A DNA stretch of 42,289 nt from positions 1 through 42,289 of the forward strand of contig CATLCV010000017.1 in NCBI GenBank assembly GCA_949893755.1. Direction: 5' to 3'. The DNA is from an uncultured Lachnospiraceae bacterium (lineage in GTDB: Bacteria; Bacillota; Clostridia; Lachnospirales; Lachnospiraceae). Below the pieces are notes generated by a model. That model was not told the origin of the DNA and did not search any database. It worked only from the letters and a program-made list of their open reading frames with translations. Shown one piece after another: positions 16,273 through 24,373 of this stretch (the stretch's first letter is position 1; every line of letters starts with the position of its first letter). Position numbers and translations under genes: made by a program.

Positions 16273-17736
16273 TTAAGCCTCCTCACTTCTCGTTTGTATG
16301 TTTTTATCATATACTTTTCTGGGCGGCCGCGTCCCCATTCCGGGCTTTAACAGCGAACCCACGCAGAATATATGGGCATCCAGATGCCTCTCGATATAGC
16401 GCAGCCGGAAATACGCAACCGTCCATCCGGAAAAAGCCCCCATCACCACGCCGATCCCATACCACAGCTCCGGCAGTCTCGTTGCCAGGATGCTTCCCAG
16501 AAACGTGACCAGGCAGAAGGTCAGTGACGTCAGCGCGGCGCCGGTCAGGTCATTGTAATAATACAAAAAGATGATCTCGGAATACATCAAAAACACGATA
16601 AAATATCCCACCACCAGACAGGGGTAGATCCTGAGCGTCAGATCGGAAAATCCAAATCTCGGCAGGAATACCACGCACAGCAGATATACCACGGAGGTAA
16701 TGATAAACTGGATGCGCACCAGGCTCATCAGCTCCGAGGACAGCTGGCGGAACATTTCCTTCTTGGCAATGTCAATATCTCTTCCGCGCCCTCCGATAAC
16801 TGATTCGGAGTAGTTCTTATACTTCTCATGAAAGAACATCTCCACACGGGTGATAAAAATGTTGGTGGCGGATATATTGGTAAACATCGCCAGACATGTG
16901 GCCATATCATAGGGCTGGTTGCAGACGAAGGTCCTGACAAGCACCAGCTTCATGTCCGTAGTCCAGAATACAAAATTATGGATATACAGTCCCAGGATAT
17001 AACAGAAGTTGGCGATCACCAGCTGCCAGTACTTTCTGAAATATCTCAGCACCGATCCGTACCGGTTGCTGTTCTGCATGAAATAACGCTTCACAACCGC
17101 AATCTCCAGAAAAGCGATCAGAAAAAATCCTGTGGTCAGGGCGAACAGCATACTTTCCCTGATGCCCCACTTTAAAACAAATCTCAGAAAAAGGGACAGG
17201 AAAAATGCCCAGACCATCCCAAGTGTATAAAACAGCGAGATCTTCTCATAGGCCTTCGCGATGGAAAGGTAGATCATGGAGTAAAAAACCAGGACCAGCG
17301 CAATGTAACCGCAGTAGCCTGTAAATACATAAAACACATCCACTCTGCCGACAAAATGCTCCCACAGGCAGAACGGAATGCCCAGCAGGCTGCTGAGCGT
17401 CAGGTTCATCAAAAGTCCCAGGTAATAGCAGGGCCGGATATCCTGATAGCGCTCCTCATAGATCACGTCAGACATATACTTGGACAGGACCGAATTAAAC
17501 GGCGCGCAGGTTAAAAGCGCAAAAATAAAGATATACAGTACCGTACAGGAAAACAATTCCCGCTCGATCAGTCCCAGACTGCTGAACTCCAGAAAGTACC
17601 CCATCAGCAGAATATCCATAATGATCACGAACATCGGAGTCACCGTGGACATGGAGCTGTAGGCAAATCCGATCAGATAGGTTGTGATCGAATTTTTTTC
17701 AAATATCTTACTCAGTTTTTCTCCTATGCCTTCCAT
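16273..17736 (-). CDS. pelG: PelG-like exopolysaccharide membrane protein
   Basis: A 487-residue polytopic protein with about 12 membrane segments, similar in layout to PelG, the MOP-superfamily inner-membrane partner of PelF in Pel export. Family-like features are the conserved opening SITTYLIGFAYSSMSTVTPMF, the central ILGLYIHNFVFW segment and the C-terminal FCVGSLLKPG. In known Pel systems PelD, PelE and PelG form one inner-membrane complex. The ATG follows AGGAGGAGAAGG. It is slightly longer than the Pseudomonas protein because of a hydrophilic C-terminus. It lies 21 bases downstream of pelF. Confidence 0.88.
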   Translation of the reverse strand: MEGIGEKLSKIFEKNSITTYLIGFAYSSMSTVTPMFVIIMDILLMGYFLEFSSLGLIERELFSCTVLYIFIFALLTCAPFNSVLSKYMSDVIYEERYQDIRPCYYLGLLMNLTLSSLLGIPFCLWEHFVGRVDVFYVFTGYCGYIALVLVFYSMIYLSIAKAYEKISLFYTLGMVWAFFLSLFLRFVLKWGIRESMLFALTTGFFLIAFLEIAVVKRYFMQNSNRYGSVLRYFRKYWQLVIANFCYILGLYIHNFVFWTTDMKLVLVRTFVCNQPYDMATCLAMFTNISATNIFITRVEMFFHEKYKNYSESVIGGRGRDIDIAKKEMFRQLSSELMSLVRIQFIITSVVYLLCVVFLPRFGFSDLTLRIYPCLVVGYFIVFLMYSEIIFLYYYNDLTGAALTSLTFCLVTFLGSILATRLPELWYGIGVVMGAFSGWTVAYFRLRYIERHLDAHIFCVGSLLKPGMGTRPPRKVYDKNIQTRSEEA

Positions 17737-17757
17737 TGACCTTCTCCTCCTTACCCT

Positions 17758-19188
17758 CTATTCTTCCCATGGAAGCCCCAGGCTGTCTGAAAAGTCCTTG
17801 TATATCTTGCGGTAATTGCTGCGCATATGCTCGATCTGGTAGCCCGAGATCACCCTCTGGTAGCCATTTTCGCCCATCTGACGGCGCAGCGGTTCGTTCC
17901 TCGCCAGGTCTACCATGGCCTGGGCGATCTCCTCCACGTTCATGATATGGGTCACGATCCCCGCATCCCCGAAATCATCGCTCTCGCCGTAAATGAGCCC
18001 CCGGCAGTTTCCCACATCCGTGGCGATGGCAGGCTTATGCGCGGCATATCCCTCCAGAATGGTAAGGGGCTGCCCTTCACTGAGGCTGGTCAGGATCGTC
18101 ATATCCATCCTGCCCAGATATTCCCGGATATCAATCCTTCCGGTAAAGACCACATCCTCAATCCCAAGCGCCTCGACCTGCTCCAGACATTCCCGGGCAT
18201 ACCCTTCGTCCTCATCCATAGGCCCCATGATCCACAGCTTCAGTCTCGGTTCCCGCTCCTTGGCAAAGCTGAAGGCCTGGATCATCGTCTTCACATCCTT
18301 GATCGGCGTCACACGAAGCACAGCGCCGACATTGATCTTTCCCTCGTCCTCCGCCGTCTTGCCGGGGAGGTCTTTCAGCCTTTCCACAGAAACCCCGTTG
18401 GGCGTGACCATCGTCTTTTCCACAGGGCAGCCCAGATCCACCTGGAGCTCCCTGGCATATTCATACAGGCTGGTCACCAGGTCAGCCTTCTCATATGCCA
18501 GCTTTGACATCTTCTTAAACTGGTCGATCCATATATTCTTGTATACCCCCTGCACCCATTCCGCCCGTAGCAGTTCTTCCTCACGCTCTCTGGTATAGAT
18601 CCCGTGCTCCGAGATCAGCAGCCGGCTGTTATATAGCACCTTCGCCATACTGCCCAGTACTCCGGCATATCCGGTCGCCACGCAGTGGTACAGATCCGCC
18701 TTCGGAAGCTCCATCTTTAAAGTGAACAAAAGCGGCAGATACACGGAGCGTACCGTCCACAAAAAATCCGAAAAGACGAGCTGACTGTAATGCAGGTCAT
18801 AATATTCCCTTACGATCTGCAGGAAGTCCTCCCCCATCAGCAGCTTATCCAGAGAAACCGGCTTTTCCTGAAACAGCCGGAATACCGATTCCCACTCCAC
18901 ACGCCGGTTATGCACCAGGCTGCGGAAGGCCTGGTACTCGGATTTGTTCAGCTTTAATTTTTTTCTGCCCTTCCGGTTCCAGTCAGCATCCTCCAGATAC
19001 AGTTCATGCACCTCTGTTACATTTTCCGGAATCTGATATGTAAATTTTCCGCTCATGGAATGGTTGCTGATAATTGCCAGTATCACAAACTCCAGCTTCG
19101 GAAATGACTGGATCAAGCCGTGTACCCAGCTGGATACGCCTCCTGTCACATATGGATAACATCCCTCTACAACGATGCAGACTCTCAC
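17758..19188 (-). CDS. pelF: PelF-like GT4 polysaccharide synthase
   Basis: A 476-residue soluble GT-B enzyme. It begins MRVCIVVEGCYPYVTGGVSSWVHGLI, the PelF hallmark, and continues with LISEHGIYTREREEELL, VTPNGV, VLRVTPIKDVKTMIQAF and the donor motif E371-x7-E379 in SEGQPLTILEGYA. PelF polymerises amino sugars of Pel from UDP-sugars in the cytoplasm. The start is a GTG with AAAGGAG 8 bases upstream. It is followed at once by pelG, the same order as in known pel operons. Confidence 0.92.
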   Translation of the reverse strand: MRVCIVVEGCYPYVTGGVSSWVHGLIQSFPKLEFVILAIISNHSMSGKFTYQIPENVTEVHELYLEDADWNRKGRKKLKLNKSEYQAFRSLVHNRRVEWESVFRLFQEKPVSLDKLLMGEDFLQIVREYYDLHYSQLVFSDFLWTVRSVYLPLLFTLKMELPKADLYHCVATGYAGVLGSMAKVLYNSRLLISEHGIYTREREEELLRAEWVQGVYKNIWIDQFKKMSKLAYEKADLVTSLYEYARELQVDLGCPVEKTMVTPNGVSVERLKDLPGKTAEDEGKINVGAVLRVTPIKDVKTMIQAFSFAKEREPRLKLWIMGPMDEDEGYARECLEQVEALGIEDVVFTGRIDIREYLGRMDMTILTSLSEGQPLTILEGYAAHKPAIATDVGNCRGLIYGESDDFGDAGIVTHIMNVEEIAQAMVDLARNEPLRRQMGENGYQRVISGYQIEHMRSNYRKIYKDFSDSLGLPWEE

Positions 19189-19209
19189 TTGATCGCTCCT
19201 TTCAGAAGG

Positions 19210-21093
19210 TCAGTAATAAAATCTCTCATCCGCCGGCTCCAGAACGATCGAAATCTCGCTGCTCTTCGCTTCGATCAGATACACGCCCTCTTCCAGCTCC
19301 TGAAAATCTCCGCCTTCTACTTCCTTTATGTCATTGCCGTAATTTCTGAAAATAAACCATGCGTCTCCGTCTGTTCCGCTGACCTGCAGGCGGATCGTAT
19401 CCCCTTTCCGGCTCTCTGTATAATCCAGAGCCAGGAAGCTTCGGATCCTCTCATCGCATTCCGCTGCTGTCGTGCCGGAAAAACCTTCCAGGTTCCGCCC
19501 GTAGGCTTCCACATTTCTTATAAATTCAACGGAAAGCTCATCCCACGAATCCTCATCCCCTTTGGGATATGCGATCCGTTCCATATCACAGCACACGCTG
19601 AGATACCCCAGCGCCGTTTCCACACATCGGGTCCGAAAGTCCCGCAGGAAAGAATACTCCGGCCCATTGATGACCGCGCGCTGCTCCGTGATATGCTCCG
19701 TAAGGTATCCCAGGAGACCGACGTCTTTCTCATCATAGTCCCGGACCACGGTCCTCACGGAGGAAAGGATATCCTCCTGAAGCGCCTCCAGGGTTTCCTT
19801 CTCTCCCATATCCCCTGCATAAAAGGATGCAAACCGAAATCTCTCCGCCGCTTCTTTCAGGAATTTCTGATCCTCTGCCAGCTTCTCCTTCACCGGCGTA
19901 TTCGACACGTTCAGCCCCGACAAGCCCAGCTCCGCGGATTTTTCATGAAAGATCTTCATATAATACGTGAGCTGCTTCGGATCCGGAAGCCTGTCATCCG
20001 AATAGTCATACTGGGGAGACATCAGACAGGTCACCCCCATGGAATAATCCTGCACTGCCGCGGTGACCGCAGGCCATATATTTTCCTGGTATAAAAGCTT
20101 AACAGAACGTCCGTAAAGCTTCTCCATCTCTTCCCGATTTTCATCGGCCACACCGGGGAACCCGGCTAATACAATATTCTGTGCGTTTACGACCGGATAG
20201 ATCTCATAGGGATACATCTCCGCAGACATGGCGGAAAGCAGCCCTAAGCCTTCAATCCCCTCCATATATCCGCCGTTTACGGCAAATACATATGCCGACC
20301 CGAAGCTCTTTCTCCAGATCACAACCGGATAGTCCTCTGTCTCTACCTTTTCGTCCTCCGGAATCCCCTTCATATAGACCTTTGTCCCGGAGGTCAGGCT
20401 GAACCAGGGAAATGTAAGCTCCATGTCCTGATATTTCCGTTCCTTCTTTTTCTCGGCCTTGTAAACCATCTCGCCGCCGAGAAGGAACCCGTCGTACAGG
20501 TGGATCCCCTCCACCGTCGTCTCCGTCTGCTCTACCTTCCGGATGCCCAGGAGTTCCTGAAGCTGCCTGTTCCTTCGGATCACGGATACCTCAGGAAGGT
20601 TCGCAAAGATCAGATGGGTTCCCTCTCTGACCTGCTCCATCAGAAATTCCGTTTCACTCTTCTGCTTCCAGTCGATCGCACCGGAATCAATCACCAGCAT
20701 CTCTGGACGCGCCGTATCCTTCTCTGCCTTATCATATGATTTGAGGGAAGCATACCCGGCAATATCCCGCTTGGTATAGATCGCCCATTCCTTCACGACC
20801 TCCTGTAGGATCCCGTTCTCACCGCCGATGCAGACAGCCTTTCCGCGGGAAACAGGGACTTCCTCATTCTCCTCCGGGCCTTCCGCCTTCTCCGCTACAG
20901 ATTTTCTGTCGCCTCGAAGACTCTCGGGTACATAGATATTGACCCTGGAGGGATAATCCTCCGCCGTCCCGGTGACTAAACCGTTGACACCGTAATCATT
21001 GGATCTGTCCCTCAGATCATTGATAAACATACACAGAAAGAATACAACAGACATTAATAATGTAATTATGAAAAAATTCCGGCGTGATATCAT
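19210..21093 (-). CDS. DUF2194 protein, PelA-deacetylase-position candidate
   Basis: A 627-residue protein with one N-terminal membrane anchor (about 7-24) and a large extracytoplasmic region. The sequence fits DUF2194, a family found beside pelF and pelG in Firmicutes and regarded as related to polysaccharide deacetylases. It occupies the place of the deacetylase part of PelA in Gram-positive pel operons. I do not see the H-x3-H metal motif of CE4 enzymes, so activity is uncertain; it may be degenerate or use other ligands. The C-terminal 120 residues are beta-rich. The ATG follows AGGAGAGGGG. The gene is 11 bases after the GT-C-like gene. Confidence 0.72.
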   Translation of the reverse strand: MISRRNFFIITLLMSVVFFLCMFINDLRDRSNDYGVNGLVTGTAEDYPSRVNIYVPESLRGDRKSVAEKAEGPEENEEVPVSRGKAVCIGGENGILQEVVKEWAIYTKRDIAGYASLKSYDKAEKDTARPEMLVIDSGAIDWKQKSETEFLMEQVREGTHLIFANLPEVSVIRRNRQLQELLGIRKVEQTETTVEGIHLYDGFLLGGEMVYKAEKKKERKYQDMELTFPWFSLTSGTKVYMKGIPEDEKVETEDYPVVIWRKSFGSAYVFAVNGGYMEGIEGLGLLSAMSAEMYPYEIYPVVNAQNIVLAGFPGVADENREEMEKLYGRSVKLLYQENIWPAVTAAVQDYSMGVTCLMSPQYDYSDDRLPDPKQLTYYMKIFHEKSAELGLSGLNVSNTPVKEKLAEDQKFLKEAAERFRFASFYAGDMGEKETLEALQEDILSSVRTVVRDYDEKDVGLLGYLTEHITEQRAVINGPEYSFLRDFRTRCVETALGYLSVCCDMERIAYPKGDEDSWDELSVEFIRNVEAYGRNLEGFSGTTAAECDERIRSFLALDYTESRKGDTIRLQVSGTDGDAWFIFRNYGNDIKEVEGGDFQELEEGVYLIEAKSSEISIVLEPADERFYY

Positions 21094-21104
21094 ATTCCCC
21101 TCTC

Positions 21105-23396
21105 CTAATCTTTCTTCGTCTTGTCATATCCGTTATATCCGTAATCTATCGCAAAATTATACAGGCTGTACCCATTCTGCTTCACACGGTAGCACACAAA
21201 ATTGTCCGACTCATAATAGACCTCCATCTCGTTTGGATAGAGCTTCTGAAATTCCTGCGCCCAATAATACATATGCGACATCGTGACCCAGCGGTCATCT
21301 CCGATATACGGCAGGATTCCCGGCCTTTCCGAGATCGCCATTCTCGCCCCTTCCCGGGATACGGTCCGTTCCGGCTCTTCTGTATTGATATAATCCCGGT
21401 ACAGAAGCGGAAGTTTTTCTATAAAAAAGTATACCGTAGAGGTCGGGATCGTGATCTCAGTGTCCTGATCAAACGAGCGCATATCCCGTATAAACTTGAT
21501 CAGCTCGTAGTGATAGCCCAGCTTGTAGTCCCCCAGCATCTGACGTTCATCATTGGCGGAGCAGATCGTCCACGCTTCGTCTTTATTTTCCCGTATGATA
21601 TTATTGAGACAGATTATGGCCTCATTCGTCTCATACGGACTTACGCAGACCGGTGCCCGCATCCCCGTTTTCGCCGTCAGAACGCAGGCTGCTGTCAAAG
21701 CCGCAAAAGAGCAGAAATTCAATACCTTTGCTTTTCGGAATACAATAAACAAAACGGCATCCACACAGAGACTCCATACCACCGGGATCCCATATCCCAG
21801 ATAAACCGAATAGCGGGAAACCTCCAGAATCTGGATCAGTCCCAGCTGTGCCGAAGCCTGCAGAACAGCCATAGCGCCCATATAGACGCTGATGGATACG
21901 ATCACAGCCCCATAGTTCACCTTCCGGAACAGGATCCAGAATACTCCCAGCAGAAAAAGGACACCGATGCTTCCCACGATCACCTCTGCCGTCTTCACAT
22001 CATAGGCCACAAAATAGTCCATCCTGTCCACAATATGTTCCAGCGCCGAAAGCCCCTCATCCCCGCTGCTTCCGCCGGCGGACTGTGTAATTCCCGACGC
22101 GGAAGACTGCATCTGTGCCATTCCCCAGTTCAGGGAGGCCTGCAGAGGGGTACCGGTGGCAAATGCCGCCGCCAAAGGAAGGACAGCGAGCAGGATCCCG
22201 GCAATCCCTGCCGCCACGATCCGTTTCAAATACTTCCATCGAAATACGCGGAAACAGAATCCCACGCCGATCGCAACGCAGAACAGGCCCGCAATCATCG
22301 TATCGTAAAAATGAACGGTCAATGTCAGCGAAACGCTGACAGCAAACAAAGCCAAATAGAGTCCAGAGACTGTAAGCGTCCGGTCCTTCTTTTTTTTCTT
22401 CCCTGCTTCTCTGTCATCCGTCTCCTGCTCAGCCCCCTCTGCCTCCATCACGGAAGCTTTTTCCGCATCAGAGCCGCCTCTTCCGGCAAATCTGGACGCA
22501 AAATTCGTCTCCTGCAAGAAGGCCATCGCAAAATAAGCGGCCGGCAGGATAAAGGCCATGCCCATCTCCTGGGGCAGAGTCGCATGATACCGGATATAGG
22601 TATAGTAGTAAAATTTGTTCGACACAATGTAGATGATGATCCCGATGTACGGAGCATACCTGGATTTGCACACACTCCGGAGGAATGCCAGCAGGACCAG
22701 GTGCGTCATCACCGTCTGTATCACATAAAAGAGCCTCAGCAGGACCTGCACATGGATTCCAAACAATCCATGCAGATGATACAAAAGGCAGTGCATGCCA
22801 AACGGATACACGCCATCCGCAAAGATATTGTTATGTCCCATCTCATTGATCCAGTAATTGTGCAGCACAATATCCGAGGCGCAGTAGCCGTACACATTGG
22901 CCGCATTCGTTCCATACATATAGAGCAAAAGCACAATCAGGCCAATGACCAGAAAAATCTCCACCCCGAACGTTTTTATAAACTCTCTGCGCTTTTTTCT
23001 CGCGTCAGCGGCAAACCGCCGCACCCCTCTTCTGATATGAAGAAGCAGCGTTTTTCTTCCGATCTCCCCGCCTAAGATCAGCTGAAGCCGGTTCAGCCTT
23101 TTTTCCAGAATGCTCAGAAAAGATCCTCTGTATTTCACATAAGCCTCTGCGAGAAACGGAGCCAATGTTCCCAGGAACAGGGTCAGCCAGCAGGATATGT
23201 GAAGCAACTGCAGCAGATAGACCAGATTGATGATGTAAAAATTCCCGGCAAGAAAATAGATCATAAATCTCACGGACACACTGCCGAATCCCGCAAGCCG
23301 TCTGCGCAGAAAAAGCCAGGGCAGCATCAGAACTACAAGAACGTACGCTGCCGCTATCCCTGCAAGCTGCAATATGGAAAGAATAGACATTGACAT
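21105..23396 (-). CDS. Large polytopic membrane protein, GT-C-like
   Basis: A 763-residue protein with about 12-14 membrane segments and a C-terminal extracytoplasmic domain (about 590-763). The first large outer loop has CASDIVLHNYWINE with S174-D175 and H179, then GVYPFGMHCLLYHL (Y197, P198, H202). This is the pattern of GT-C membrane glycosyltransferases that use polyprenyl-phosphate sugars, where an acid in this loop is catalytic. A lysine and glutamate-rich insert lies at about 310-340. The function is not established. A DPM1-like GT2 in the same operon could supply its lipid-linked sugar, which suggests added decoration of the Pel-type chain. Confidence 0.65.
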   Translation of the reverse strand: MSMSILSILQLAGIAAAYVLVVLMLPWLFLRRRLAGFGSVSVRFMIYFLAGNFYIINLVYLLQLLHISCWLTLFLGTLAPFLAEAYVKYRGSFLSILEKRLNRLQLILGGEIGRKTLLLHIRRGVRRFAADARKKRREFIKTFGVEIFLVIGLIVLLLYMYGTNAANVYGYCASDIVLHNYWINEMGHNNIFADGVYPFGMHCLLYHLHGLFGIHVQVLLRLFYVIQTVMTHLVLLAFLRSVCKSRYAPYIGIIIYIVSNKFYYYTYIRYHATLPQEMGMAFILPAAYFAMAFLQETNFASRFAGRGGSDAEKASVMEAEGAEQETDDREAGKKKKKDRTLTVSGLYLALFAVSVSLTLTVHFYDTMIAGLFCVAIGVGFCFRVFRWKYLKRIVAAGIAGILLAVLPLAAAFATGTPLQASLNWGMAQMQSSASGITQSAGGSSGDEGLSALEHIVDRMDYFVAYDVKTAEVIVGSIGVLFLLGVFWILFRKVNYGAVIVSISVYMGAMAVLQASAQLGLIQILEVSRYSVYLGYGIPVVWSLCVDAVLFIVFRKAKVLNFCSFAALTAACVLTAKTGMRAPVCVSPYETNEAIICLNNIIRENKDEAWTICSANDERQMLGDYKLGYHYELIKFIRDMRSFDQDTEITIPTSTVYFFIEKLPLLYRDYINTEEPERTVSREGARMAISERPGILPYIGDDRWVTMSHMYYWAQEFQKLYPNEMEVYYESDNFVCYRVKQNGYSLYNFAIDYGYNGYDKTKKD

Positions 23397-23398
23397 CG

Positions 23399-24373
23399 TT
23401 ATTGCCTCCTTGTACTGAAGATCCGGATCAATTCCAATGTTTCGCGGTCAATGATCACATCTGACTTTTTCAGGGCGTCCAGCGTATGGAAGAACGCTTC
23501 CCTGTCCTGATCTGCAAAATACAGCTTCAGCTTACAGGTATAGGTAGAAAGCTCCTCCGGATATTGTTCTTCCATGCGCCGGCACCATTTTGCAGTGTTT
23601 TCATAATCCTTCATCTCCAGGATCCTCAGGCAGACTGCCTCATATCTCTCGACCGTGATTCTGGAAGCATCCTTCTCATAGAGCAGCTCGGCCACCTCGG
23701 CCATCTCATACACATATTTACGCTGCTCATGATCAGAAAAAATGTGCTGCTTTAAAATGTGGTCCATATAATCCACCAGAAGCTCCTCGCACTCCGTATC
23801 CGGATGCTCCCTTTCCCGGATCTCCAGAAGCTGCTTCTGTACAAACATCCGGAATTTGTTCAGTTCATCCGACAGCACCGCAGCCGCATAATGAGAAGTC
23901 TCCGAGTCCTCACTGTCCAGCGCCAGCGTGATGGATGCCAGAGAGCTCCTGATATCTTCCCGCATCACATTGACAAACACCGACCGCAGATCCTTTTTCT
24001 CATTCACCAGAAGAGCCTCTTCCAGAGGAATGATATTGCGCTCTACTTCCTCATCCGCTTTCTGGTTTGTTTTGACACGGTCTTTGCTGAAAACCACATC
24101 TGCCAGGTTCGCTTCCCTCCAAAACACGAACAGATAAAACAGATGCCCCATCAGAAAAAACAGCGGAACGATGACCGGACACAAAATCATTTCAATGAAA
24201 CGGATCACATAGGTCCGCCTGTTATCATATAAGATCTCCGTGCCGTTTTCATCCGCCAGCGATGCCCGGGCCGGCACCACAAGCACCACCCCGACGATCA
24301 GGTAGACCACTGACACGATAAAATTGACAGCCAGGACGATCAGGAAGATGTATTCATCTCTTGCCATGGTCAT
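23399..24373 (-). CDS. pelE: PelE-like membrane protein
   Basis: A 324-residue protein with membrane segments at about 8-34 and 55-85 and a cytoplasmic, helical C-terminal half that looks like TPR-type repeats (for example AVCLRILEMKDYENTAKWCRRMEEQYPEELSTY split over two helices). PelE in known systems has two membrane segments and TPR repeats and holds PelD and PelG together. Its ATG overlaps the stop of the PelD-like gene by four bases, so the two are translationally coupled, as expected for complex partners. Assignment rests on topology and position more than on motif. Confidence 0.68.
   Translation of the reverse strand: MTMARDEYIFLIVLAVNFIVSVVYLIVGVVLVVPARASLADENGTEILYDNRRTYVIRFIEMILCPVIVPLFFLMGHLFYLFVFWREANLADVVFSKDRVKTNQKADEEVERNIIPLEEALLVNEKKDLRSVFVNVMREDIRSSLASITLALDSEDSETSHYAAAVLSDELNKFRMFVQKQLLEIREREHPDTECEELLVDYMDHILKQHIFSDHEQRKYVYEMAEVAELLYEKDASRITVERYEAVCLRILEMKDYENTAKWCRRMEEQYPEELSTYTCKLKLYFADQDREAFFHTLDALKKSDVIIDRETLELIRIFSTRRQ

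Noticed and set aside
19120..20094. Plus-strand open frame of about 324 codons
   Set aside because: Antisense to pelF and the DUF2194 gene, which fit a tightly packed operon with good ribosome binding sites.
21084..23075. Long plus-strand open frame (about 663 codons)
   Set aside because: It mirrors the GT-C-like membrane protein on the other strand and has a composition typical of antisense frames (Arg, His, Gln, Ile rich).
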